Source: Coenobita brevimanus (taxonomy: Eukaryota > Arthropoda > Malacostraca > Decapoda > Coenobitidae). From it: a DNA stretch of 64,000 bases. Shown piece by piece: positions 23,166 through 33,300 of the stretch. Location: contig CM064690.1 of the NCBI GenBank assembly GCA_032717465.1, forward strand, positions 30,465,653 through 30,529,652. Reading direction: 5' to 3'. Made by a program: the position numbers and the translations under genes. How positions within the stretch are numbered: position 1 is the first letter of the stretch; each line of letters starts with the position of its first letter. Below the pieces are notes generated by a model, which had not been told where the DNA came from, ran no database searches, and was given only the letters and a program-made list of their open reading frames with translations.

Positions 23166-24197
23166 ATACTGTATTAAGTTACAGAATCTTGCTAGGCCTG
23201 TGTGTGATTCTGTCACCATAATCCATCTTCATCTTAGGACAGAATTTTTATTGATCAAAGTGACTGCCTAGCACTACTTATCAGTTTATTCATGCATACA
23301 GGATGTCAGTATTGTTTTGTGATTTGTGTATGTAACATATGTTTCCATCTGTTTATTAAATTTTGTATGACCTACACTAGCTCCAAAAAATATTGCATAT
23401 GAGGGAGGCAATGATATACTCAGTGACTAGTGTAGCTTATGATGTCCCAAGGAGATTAATCGATTATCATCTGAATATTTGTGTGATTAGAGTGTTAACT
23501 AGGAAGTGCCATAAACAAGTGATATAATTCATCAACACAGTTTCCATCCCCTATTCTCTCCACCTGTCCAAACCACCTCAGTCTCCCTCTGTGCACCACA
23601 TCATCTATGCCTTCAGTTCCCAGCCATTCTCAGCTGCCCATTTACAGTACTGCCATAACAGCTCTGATGTTTATGTCATTCTGTAATGACACAAACAGTA
23701 GGCTATACAAGACAGAGCTAAGGTGTAATGTGCAAGATAAATTGATAAGTAATGTGTGCTACAAAGCCTCCTAAGCTAGCAAAACAGTGGTCCTTTGTTT
23801 CCAGATTATGAACACTTTCAGTTTGATGATTACATTGTTCTTTTAGCTACCTGCAGATGATTTTATTGAGTGTAGGAGAGAGTTTTTAAGCAGGAGGGGT
23901 CATTTATAAATTTCATTAAGCCCTTTATTTTAAAAAATCTTTCCTTTACTGGGAAGTAGGAACTGAAGTCTGTAGGCAGCAAGAATAAAGTGAAAGAAAA
24001 AAGTAAAACTGAAGGGCTAAGATGTTTTAGAGGTTTATTGTGTAAGTTTGAATTTCATATGAAGAAGCTACTATTTAATCTAAAGGAAAGTAAGTTATCT
24101 TTGATAAGTAGAATAGTTTTTTAAAGAGGTACATTAAATTAATCTAAACATGGTGTAAGAATTGTTGTGTACCTTGTTGTGGGAATTAAGTTGTATG
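23166..24197 (+). other. ATP6V1D 3' UTR and downstream sequence
   Basis: Non-coding. A weak polyadenylation-like ATTAAA lies near 23355; stronger AATAAA signals appear near 24813 and 25395. The length of the 3' UTR is therefore uncertain. A minus-strand LINE fragment lies at about 23540-23645. Confidence 0.35.
23540..23645 (-). mobile_element. LINE fragment (family D coding relic)
   Basis: TTCTCTCCACCTGTCCAAACC followed by CACCTCAG reads LRWFGQVE on the minus strand, a motif near the end of many non-LTR reverse transcriptase ORFs. Confidence 0.6.
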
Positions 24198-24289
24198 TTG
24201 TTAGCTTGGAGGCGATTTGTTTGTGGCCACCCCAAACGGGATTGAGGCGTCTGGCAATAGATAGATAGATAGATAGATTGTTAGCTTGG
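24198..24289 (+). mobile_element. 5'-truncated LINE 3' end (family D) with perfect 12-bp target duplication
   Basis: The 68-bp insert 24210-24277 (GGCGATTTGTTTGTGGCC ... (ATAG)n) is flanked by TTGTTAGCTTGG at 24198-24209 and again at 24278-24289. This is the structure left by target-primed reverse transcription of a 5'-truncated copy. Confidence 0.9.
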
Positions 24290-25974
24290 TTTGTATGGTC
24301 TGTAATTTTGTTTGAATATGTACAGTTAATACAGTATTGTGATGAAAAAGTGAACTGTCTCCAATATCCTTGTACTAATAGATATTAATAAGTGAATATA
24401 CTTTATATCGAGGTAGAATTACACTCAGCCATTCCATACCTGCCCATACATTCCCACTCCGACTCCATTACGATCATTATCATCATCTTTGACACCTTGC
24501 TTCTCTTTGGAACTATCAACAAGGGAAGACCATGAAAGAGTCGCCTCTAAGTTGTTTTATCCTCACATACCCCTTGTACTCTCTCACACAGCCCTCTTCC
24601 TCTTTCTTCTCTCTCACCAGTATACTGTTCCATAACTTGTAACAATAAGTGTAATTTGATATGAACTATGGCTATGGATGATTGGGTTAGAGTGAGGGAG
24701 TACTGGCAGGTGTGGAAGGGTGCGAGTAGTGGCCTAGGGTTATTCTGTTTTGAAATGGATTCTGTATAAATGTCAAGCACAATGTTAATACCACTCTGTC
24801 TAGTTTACTGTGAATAAAAGAATGTTTATATTGTATAGTTTAATGGATGTCACTGTTTTTGTTTTTTATTTTTACACAGAAACTCAGTATAAGACCAATG
24901 TATGGAAAGGGTGCCAAATGGAAGTTCTCTGAAGTCATTTAACATACTGACATAATATTCCAGTTCAGTGTACCCTGCAGAGTGTTATGTAAAACATTCC
25001 ATTTCTTAATATACAGGGTAGTCTGTATATTGTGGTCTCCAGGGGATGGCTCACTCTGCTGTGTAAGAAGTGAATACACATTTGTTGCTACATGACAGTA
25101 GTAATCCATGGAATCAGTAGATACAGGAGAGCGAGAGAGAAGGGTTATGGGAATGGAAAACGGATGCAGAGTAGACACCTGCAATGCTAACTGAACTGTC
25201 CCTGCAACATACAGTGATTAGGGTGTGTAATGTAAGGACTACACTGTATAATTATGTACAGTACAGCATTGATCTGACTGCTGTAATGAAACTGCTAGCT
25301 TGAGATTATTAGTTGTTAAATGACCTTTTATAAGTTCTTGATTGGCCCAGTATTTATGTACGTACATGTGGTTACCCTATAGTGCTTGATGTTAATAAAA
25401 GTTTTTATATATGGATAATTGTCTTTTTATGATTATTTTTTATTTTTATTGTGGAGAGAGGGATGGGGATAGTAGGTAATGGTCAATAGAGGAGTATTTT
25501 ATCTTAGATCAGATAAATGCAGATGATGCTGTATTGTTCAGCATACTCTCTTCATATTAAATTGGCCAATATTTGTCACCTTTCCATCTTGAATGATGAT
25601 CAGTATCTGGAGATTAACACAAGAATATTGTGCTAACCACATAGAAATGCCACTGTGTTGTCCATTTCTGCTTCTGAACTACGAGAAATATAAACACCAA
25701 AATCGATGAATGTATCTGCCAAGCTAAGGGAAATAACTTATGATAGTGAGCAGGAGTTTTATGGCTGGTGCGACAGTTTGCGAATGTCCGTGAACGTCTT
25801 GTTTTGAGAGTAAATGCAGGTAAAATAAGATTGTTGTTAGGAGCTGTAATTCCCTGTGTAATGTGTAGATAAGTGGATAAAGGAAACTGGCACAGGGAAG
25901 AAATGTGGGTGGTGCTATGAAAGACTTGATACTAAATAGAGATACAAGTGTGATGGCTGCATGAGGATTGCATG
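24290..25974. other. Unassigned AT-rich stretch downstream of ATP6V1D
   Basis: Two AATAAA signals lie near 24813 and 25395. No coding frame with a domain; possibly long 3' UTR or intergenic. Confidence 0.35.
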
Positions 25975-26092
25975 AACAGGTAACCGAGGATACTCATCCC
26001 TACTTTATAACTAAGCCACACTGATTTCATGTAACCACAACTTGGTATTCAAGATGTGAGAATGGCCCAGTTCTGTCAGATGAGAACAAATT
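25975..26092 (+). mobile_element. Family G repeat fragment
   Basis: TTCATGTAACCACAACTTGG, GTATTCAAGATGTGAGAATGG and CAGATGAGAACAAATTGGC match family G copies near 43830 and 50210. Confidence 0.6.
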
Positions 26093-26324
26093 GGCTATAT
26101 CAACCCCCACTTTACATGTCTTCTACAGAGGTCATACAGTGTGACCTCAAGGATATGGGACTGAATAGGGAAACTGCCACAGATCAAGCAGCGTGGAGAG
26201 CCACCATCAGGTGACCAACATCGGATGGATTTGAACCAAGACTCAAGGCAGAGCAGATAGACAAACGCAGTAACCAACAATCTCTGAGAGTTCCAAAATA
26301 AGGCAGAAGCATTAAGAGTAGTTG

Positions 26325-26512
26325 CAATCCCAGGCTTATCTGAATGTGAACACAGTGGACTGCAGACTGAAGTTAGTCTCCTCCAGTAGTTCACCATCTT
26401 CCTGCTGGGGGATAGGGAGGGATGTTTGGTTGATCAGGCAGTGGAGCCACCCAGCTATACTCGTATTGGTGCCACCACGTGAAGGCATCCATCTCCAGTA
26501 CTTAAAGTAGTG
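26325..26512 (-). mobile_element. SINE-like family C copy
   Basis: Reversed: CCCAGGCTTATCTGAATGTG, a GTGGACTGCAGACTGAAG block, GGTGCCACCACGTGAAGGC and ATCCATCTCC. Confidence 0.8.
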
Positions 26513-26606
26513 GAGGCAATACCTATCAACTACACATTAGCTGTAATTTTTATCTCAGTCTCAGTTTTCCCCTAGAATACGACTGTAGTATTTGGTTTAC
26601 ATTTAG

Positions 26607-26795
26607 GTCCCGGTGGTAGAGAGGGATACCTTCATGTGGTGGCACTGAATTAACTGGGTGGTATAGCTGCCCAGTTATACAAACGTCCCTCTACTCTCCT
26701 TTTCCCTCTAAGAGAATGATGGGCTGCAGGAAAAAGGGAACTTCAGCCTGTAGTCCACTGGGTTCACATTCAGGTGAGCCTGGGGATGCAACTAC
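26607..26795 (+). mobile_element. SINE-like family C copy
   Basis: GTGGTAGAGAGGGATACCTTC, GATGGGCTGCAGGAAAAAGG, CAGGTGAGCCTGGGGATGC, running straight into the CTA tract at 26790. It faces the reversed copy at 26325-26512. Confidence 0.82.
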
Positions 26796-27170
26796 TACTG
26801 CTACTGCCACTACTACTACTACTGCTACTACCACTACTACTACTACTTCTACTATCACAGTATTGCCGTCACCACCACCACCTCTACCAACACCACTGCT
26901 GCTCCTCCTCCTTGTCCTTCCCCCCCTCCTCCTCCTCCTCCTACTGCTGCTAGAACTACTACTACTACTACTACTGTCACCACCACCACCACCATAACTA
27001 CTACTACTACCACTACTACTACTACTGTACTACTACTACTACTATTGCTACTACTACTATCACACTACTATTACTGTACTAGTACTACTACCGCTACTAC
27101 TACTACTGCTGCTACTACTACGAGTACTGCTGCTACCTTTGCCCTCACTACTACTACTACTACTATTGGT
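26790..27170. repeat. CTA/CTG/CTC trinucleotide tract
   Basis: About 380 bases of degenerate ACT/GCT/CTC triplets starting at the 3' end of a family C element, so probably grown from its tail. Confidence 0.9.
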
Positions 27171-27296
27171 TGAATTAGGACGAAGGGAAAACAACTGAAT
27201 TTACCAATCTGACCAGCACCACAAGTTATTCCGGGTTATTCCAAGTGCCAGATGCATATGCTAGCCAATGCGCCACCGGCTTCATGATAGACGTAA

Positions 27297-27372
<76 letters not shown>
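27297..27372. repeat. (TA)n microsatellite
   Basis: About 74 bases of pure alternating TA, able to form a cruciform. Confidence 0.98.
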
Positions 27373-27375
<3 letters not shown>

Positions 27376-27553
27376 GGCTTATTGGCCATCACCCACCACG
27401 AAGGATAATAGGCCAAACAAGACAAAGTTACAAATAAGCAGTTAAATTAAGTCACTGGGTAAGAGAAGACACTAAGGCACAAAGGGGAATGATCAAGGGA
27501 GGACAGGCACTGGGTGGATGTAACGAAAGCACACACTGAAAACAGATGAAGGA

Positions 27554-28714
27554 CTACACTGCACTAGAGGCGGAGTCCGAGTCAGAATCTGACTGATGCT
27601 GTAGATGCTGGAGGATGCTGCCGAGGATCTTCACCTCCTCGACATTCGTAACAGCTTGAAGGGAGCCCTGGCTCAGCTCGCTGAAGGAGAGCATAACCTT
27701 CCGGAACTCCCCCTTGCTGTACTCCTTTGCACTGCCGATCTCTGGCGCAGCGTCTTCATATGACTGCAAGTAGTGCATTAAGGAATCCAGCCCTGAACTG
27801 TCGAGTGAGGCAAAGTCCGACCAGGTGAGGCAACGACCCAGAGGTGAAGGCTTCCGACTTGCCGAGGCCTGCCCCTCAGCTGAAGTAAACTCCACCTCGC
27901 CATGCTTCGTAGGAGAAACAGGGTCGGCAGGGTTGTCTGCCGCAGGCGGCAAAGAAGGAGCCGTATCCCCAGTCTCCATGGGCACCTCGGGAGGTGGCGA
28001 AGGGGCAGACCGACGGGAGATGGAGTGGCCCTCCAGCCGGAGCCTCGTAGGTGGAGTGGAGGGCTGTAGCTGCAGCACCCTTGGGATCAAGGTGGTGGGG
28101 GTCGCAAGAGGCCCTGACCGATGTTCATGTCGAGGACCTCGCTTCCCAGGCCTCCTCTGCACCACAGGTGAAGAGAAAGAGTCGGGGATCAGTATGGCAG
28201 GGAGCCCATTAGCCTCGAAGATGGCGCGCAGGCGCTGGGCCAGAACTGCCATATCTCCCCTTAACAAAAGCCTCGGGCACCTCAATGCACATGGTGACAA
28301 CGGTTGAGACAGAAGAGGCAGGGAAGGAGGCAGGAGTAGCAGATAGAGACTGACGCTGACGCCGGCGCCGACGACAGGGGAGGGCGTGGGCAACCTTGGA
28401 CCTTGGGCGTGGGGATAGCCCCGCACCACCTGGCCTGCAGGGCCGGTTACTGAGGCAGCTGCAGGACCCTTGATACCCTCCTCCACCACGAACTCCACCA
28501 CCTCGCCAGCGGCAACTGAGGGCACAGGGTGGGCGGGATTGGGGGCCACGATGGACGATCGGTGGATAAAAACGTCGCCCCCTGTGTCTCGACGAGTCAG
28601 GAAGCCGTACGCCTTCCTGACGTTGTACCACCGTGCCTGTCCCACAACCCTACATTCCATGCCGTTGTTTGCTGCTACCTCAGTCTGCCCGATATTCTCT
28701 TGGGTACGAGCCAT
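27554..28714 (-). CDS. Intronless Y-box/cold-shock-domain ORF, probably a decaying retrocopy or retroelement ORF
   Basis: From the ATG at 28714 the frame runs 386 codons (open back to 28960). Residues 20-92 form a cold-shock domain of Y-box type: ARWYNVRKAYGFLTRRDTGG carries the RNP1-like KAYGFL, DVFIH matches RNP2, and VVEFVVEEGIKGPAAASVTG matches the family's last strands. This fold binds single-stranded RNA or DNA. Residues 108-152 (28259-28393) become an implausible Leu/Pro/Val stretch. The neighbouring frame over the same bases reads RRRRRQRQ and then STVVTMCIEVPEAFVKG, so two compensating frameshifts are likely. The rest includes VLAQRLRAIFEANGLPAI and an acidic Ser/Asp C-terminus with no recognised domain. 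The region is GC-rich, unlike its AT-rich flanks, and has no introns. Alternatives are a domesticated Y-box-like gene, a processed copy, or ORF1 of a non-LTR element. I am sure of the domain, not of the gene's status. Confidence 0.65.
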   Translation of the reverse strand: MARTQENIGQTEVAANNGMECRVVGQARWYNVRKAYGFLTRRDTGGDVFIHRSSIVAPNPAHPVPSVAAGEVVEFVVEEGIKGPAAASVTGPAGQVVRGYPHAQGPRLPTPSPVVGAGVSVSLYLLLLPPSLPLLSQPLSPCALRCPRLLLRGDMAVLAQRLRAIFEANGLPAILIPDSFSSPVVQRRPGKRGPRHEHRSGPLATPTTLIPRVLQLQPSTPPTRLRLEGHSISRRSAPSPPPEVPMETGDTAPSLPPAADNPADPVSPTKHGEVEFTSAEGQASASRKPSPLGRCLTWSDFASLDSSGLDSLMHYLQSYEDAAPEIGSAKEYSKGEFRKVMLSFSELSQGSLQAVTNVEEVKILGSILQHLQHQSDSDSDSASSAV

Positions 28715-28944
28715 GGCACAGGAGTTGCCTTGATACTGTCGCTCTAGGTGGTGAGTGAGGAGTGATAACTCGGCCAACTCAGCAACTCGACTCCATCCCC
28801 CTTCACGTGGAGTCAAGGAAAGAACTGAAATAAAAGTCTTCAGGTGCTGGATTCTCATTCGTAAGGATAATTTGGAAGGATACATGAGGGAAGGAGACCT
28901 GGAGGGCTGGGAGCATGTATGAACTTCTTTATTAGTCTGTTTAA

Positions 28945-29162
28945 GGTATAGTCCTTTCACCTAAATTTGGCGCAGGTTTTCGTCCCAATGCAACTTATTT
29001 TACGTATCTTAGTGGCGGAAAAAGACAGTGCTATGGCTTTACCTCCTTTCTATAGCTTTTCTTCATGACTAGCATCACATTCTCATGTTATTATCTTATT
29101 GCTGCTCAGCATTCAAGATGATGACATGTTAGTCTAGGCCAAGTTAAAGTGAAAAAGAGTAG
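28945..29162 (-). mobile_element. Family A MITE copy
   Basis: CCTTTCACCTAAATTTGGCGC at the left and GGCCAAGTTAAAGTGAAAAAG at the right are its inverted ends; CTTCATGACTAGCATCAC lies within. Confidence 0.8.
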
Positions 29163-29314
29163 CGCTGGATGGTTATGGTTAGCTGAGAGAGGGTCACAGA
29201 GTATGGAATTGTCAGTAGTCATCATCATCTCCCACATGGTCAGCACAACTCTATTACTGAATTCAGCTGAGGCCAGATGATTTTTGTCAATTAAGTATGA
29301 GCTAAAGGAGCCTG

Positions 29315-29482
29315 GGAGTGTTTGGAAGGGAAGCGAAGGGAGGGAATGGGATGGGAAGGAATAGACAGAAGGGAAGGGAAGAGAAGGGAAGGGAGGGGGA
29401 CGAAAGGGAAGGTGAGGGAAGGGAGAAGACGGAAAGGAAGGTGAAAGAAGGAAGGGGGAAGGAAGGGAAGGGAAGGGAAGCT
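29315..29482. repeat. (GGGAA)n purine tract
   Basis: Imperfect GGGAAGGGAA pentanucleotides, all purine on the + strand over about 170 bases. Confidence 0.93.
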
Positions 29483-30318
29483 CTCAGGTATCAATGGGAC
29501 CTATAAAGGATGTCTATCTTAAACTTCCACTTGTAAAAGCCTCTACTCTGCCGAAGAAAAATATCTGGATATGGAAGCATTCATACACTCTGTCTGAAAG
29601 GGTTAACTCACCTACAACGAAACTCGAATTATCGAAACAAAAGACCGAATCAAGCTGCAGAATTGTACGTTTGAAATACCACAAAGAGCAAATTCAAACA
29701 GTGACAAATCAACAAGTATTTTTTTTCTCATATGCCTACCAAAACATGCAAAGAAAATTAATCCCTCTAGCCAGAGAATTTTTTTTCTTTTTTTTATGCG
29801 AGGAAGAAGGAACCAAAGGCCACGAGCCCACAATAACTGTTCCTTCCATGAGAAAGACAAAATACGAGAGAGCCAAATTCAAGATCCAATCATTTTGAGA
29901 TGCCTGGAGACACTGCGTTTGAAAGACTGGAGATCATAGAAAGCAGGAAATACAGACAGAGGGAGACAGTTCCAGAGTTGATAGACTTTACTAAACGATA
30001 CGATGCAGGCCTATATCAAACCCTTCAAATCTGCAGTGTCTATCCTAAAATGACTAAAATCGTCTGAATCTAACAAAAAAATATAGCAATATACAATATG
30101 AGGCTGGTGGGGTTAGAAGCTACAAAAAAAAGAAAAAAATCGTGAACGCAAAACTCTGAAAGGACATCTGATATCGACTCCCGCTAATTCGGAACACCTG
30201 CTCTAATGCTTCAGCTCTGTGACTCGTAATTTGAGTGTGAGTACAGCTTTCCCACTCACTGCTTGACCTCACGCTCTCAACACACGCACACGCAGGCGAC
30301 CAGAGAGTGCACGCAACC
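29483..30318. other. Unassigned stretch before the 977-aa gene
   Basis: A 134-codon frame at 29494-29898 has no recognised domain. Homopolymer T runs occur near 29720 and 29790. The promoter of the downstream gene should lie here or closer to 30300, but no element can be assigned. Confidence 0.3.
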
Positions 30319-30387
30319 ATGAGCCAGGATTCCGCGTACATTTGGGCGGAGACGTTAGAGTCAGAGGAAAAGGAAACTGAAGAAAAG
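30319..30387 (+). CDS. 977-aa protein, exon 1
   Basis: ATG in context GCAACCATGAG; encodes MSQDSAYIWAETLES and an acidic EEKETEEK tail, then donor GTAAGG. The N-terminus is not hydrophobic, so there is no signal peptide. Confidence 0.75.
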
Positions 30388-33300
30388 GTAAGGATTCCAT
30401 GCTGCTTATACAGACATGTGGGAAATTATTCGTATTTTGAGTTCTGCCATTAACCTCTGTAAAACAACTGCAAAAGGACGAAAATGTTGGTCAGGTTAAG
30501 GTAAAAGTACAATAAAGAAGGGGTTAATTAGCGCTGTTTAACCCCTCCGGTAGAGTTTCTTCAGCGCTGAATAAAATCGTCTGGTAACATCAACATTAAG
30601 CTGAGAATCACGTCACGGGGATAAGGCGATTAAACCGGGGTTTCTCAAACTGGGGTTAGCGAACTCTCACCGTCCCGGGAGCAGCGGTGTTGCAGGACGA
30701 GGTGACGAAAATGGATGGATTAGGGGTAACGAAATGGCTCTAAAATGTGGTGACAAAATGGATTGGTGATGAAATGAATAGTAACACAGATATAAAAAGG
30801 GTATTAGAAATAGGATAGCTAAGGCATGTGGGTTACGTAGCCTGGATGGGATGAGAAGTGATTTGTGGAGATATAGATTTAAAGACTATCAAAGGGTAGA
30901 AATAAACTGCGGTTTTTATTTACAGAAAGACGATGGCGGGCAAGAAGAGGGAAGTAGGAGGCGACGTCATGTGACAGGTGCAGTGCGTAGGACTTCGTAC
31001 AGACCCACCATCCCCCACCCTGTCTCATCCCCAAGGACACTCACAGACAGGTAATTGAGGAGAAGGCGAGTGCATCTCCAACTTTGATGTACATTTAAAG
31101 ATCATTTAACTTTATCGGAAGCCTTCTATACACTAGAGGTGGAGCAGGTGGGGACAAAATTTCGCCCAATATTCTGAGGCATATATGACCAATTCAGTAA
31201 TTGGCTGGTCAAGGGGTGGTCACATGTAATCTCTGGGTGGCCCAAGAGTAAGTCGCCAGGGAGGGATCCGGGGATTTTCTCTGGGAAATTTGGGGTAGGT
31301 AGTGTCACCCTGGCCACCCCTCTGGTTATGCTACAGCCACGATTTCACCTCATTTAGATTATCTCTTTCTCCACTCTTGGCTGATTAGCGTACGGTTAAA
31401 GGAGCTTGGTATTTTTCACTGCTGATAGACTACCATTTAATGTGTTATCCGGAAAGTGACGGAATTGCCTCGTGTGACGTAGATGCAGTATAGTAGTAGG
31501 CAAGCATTTGTGTCAGGCTGTACATGTCATTATTAGCAATTTTTTCGTTCATAGCCAACAAAATTACCTAAGATCTAAGTGACCATCACAAGCCTGACAA
31601 AACCGCGACCCCCCTTCCCCCCTCCAGTAAAATATAACGATGTGGCTACTTAAGGGAATTTCAGGAGAGCTATGTGATAGGAAGCTGAATAAGTTGCCAT
31701 GCTCCAGTAAAGTCATAAATATTTGAGGGTTATAATCGGCCAGTTTCCGTGCTACGTGCTTGATTAGTTCCTGTTACCTGCATTAATGACTCTCGTACAG
31801 CATTCGCGTATACCCAGTCTGTCTGGCCGAGCAGACCCGTCATAAGTAGGCAACTGCTTCTTTGGGGCTGTCCTACAGGTACTGTACAGTATAGTAGAGT
31901 ACATAGTTTAATGATCGGCGCCCCCTTGAGGGAGACATTTTCAGCAGGGTCAGATCAAGGGTCCTTCTCACGGCTAAGTGTGGGGAAATAAGGTGATTTG
32001 GGTTTTGGGTGGACACCGCAGCTGCTTCACTCCACCTAGGGTACACGGTACCATCACATAATAACTGTGGAAAATCTTCGAAAGAAAACAACGATCTATC
32101 TGCAGTAATTACCCTTGACAAGGTTTTCATTGGTTCCCTAGCTGTTTCCCAAATCTAATTCTCTTTTCATCTTTCACCCATACATGTGATTTAGTTTTTC
32201 ACATCCCCCTAATAGCCTATGTCTTCTAAGCTTCTTTCACAACTTTCATCTCTTCCTGTGACTTAATTTTTCACGTTGTTTACCGCCGCAGATCAAAGGA
32301 GACTCTGACTAAAGTGCTGATGGGTCCCAAATACGCTCCCCAGGACGAAGACTCCAGTCAGATGGACGCCAAGCGCCTTCTCTCCACGCCTGACCTACGA
32401 ACGTTAAGCAACCTCGATGTGAGAAGCTATGGCTGGAATGCATTGCGTTCGGACCCTTCTTCCTCGTTTGGAACAAGTCGGGGAAATTTAAACACAGATG
32501 AATCATCAGAGAGAATGTTAGACTTGAACCGGGAGAGCTTGCGTGATATAGCAGGAAGAGGGATAATAGGTTTGGCTGCGCCCGAAGAGGAAGGTGTGGA
32601 GGGAGCGAGCGTAATGGGGAAAATGAATGTGGCACCAGCGGAAGAGGAAGTGTTGGAAAGAAAGGGTGTGATGCTGGAGGGAGGGTATGGAGAGACAGGG
32701 ATGGAAAGGGCAGCAAGAAAGACAGAGACTAAAGAGATCGAGACAAAGGGCGCAGTTGGAGTATCTGGAAAGTCTGCGACGAAAAAGTCAGTAACTCAAG
32801 TGGACGAAGAAACTGAGAGAGCAGGGGCAGTTGAAATGTCTACGAGAGAGGCTGAAACAGACGACGAAATTGATATGAGAGGAGTGGCTAGAATGTTTCT
32901 GGCGGGAAAGACTTTGGCTGAAGTTGACGAAGAAGAAATTGAGATGCAAAATTTTGCATCTAGGAGAGAGACTGATATTGCAGAAGAGATTGATGTGGAA
33001 GGAGCTATTGCAATATCTTCAACGAGAGTGGTAGAGTTTGATGCAGAAGAGGACACTGAGACGAAAAAAGATGCTGAAAGGACATCTCTCGATTTTGAAA
33101 CTAGCGGCTGCAATTTATCCGATGATGGTTTATATTGCAATTTGTCTGATGAGCACTACATGACGCCATCTGAGGACGAGTCTATGTTTTTGAATGTGAT
33201 TTTCGAGGAAGGTGAAGCTGTTGAGAGACTGGGTCCAGCCATTCAGGAAAGAGGTTTGGAGGTTGAGGATCCAGATTCTCTTTGTGAGGTCATAGTTTTG

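Noticed and set aside
27825..28307. 160-codon plus-strand frame
   Set aside because: It is the opposite strand of the cold-shock ORF and has no domain; the minus strand carries the recognisable domain.
31125..31330. Possible hAT-type element ends (GAGGTGG...CCACCCCTCTGG)
   Set aside because: The inverted similarity is short and imperfect, and no target duplication could be seen.
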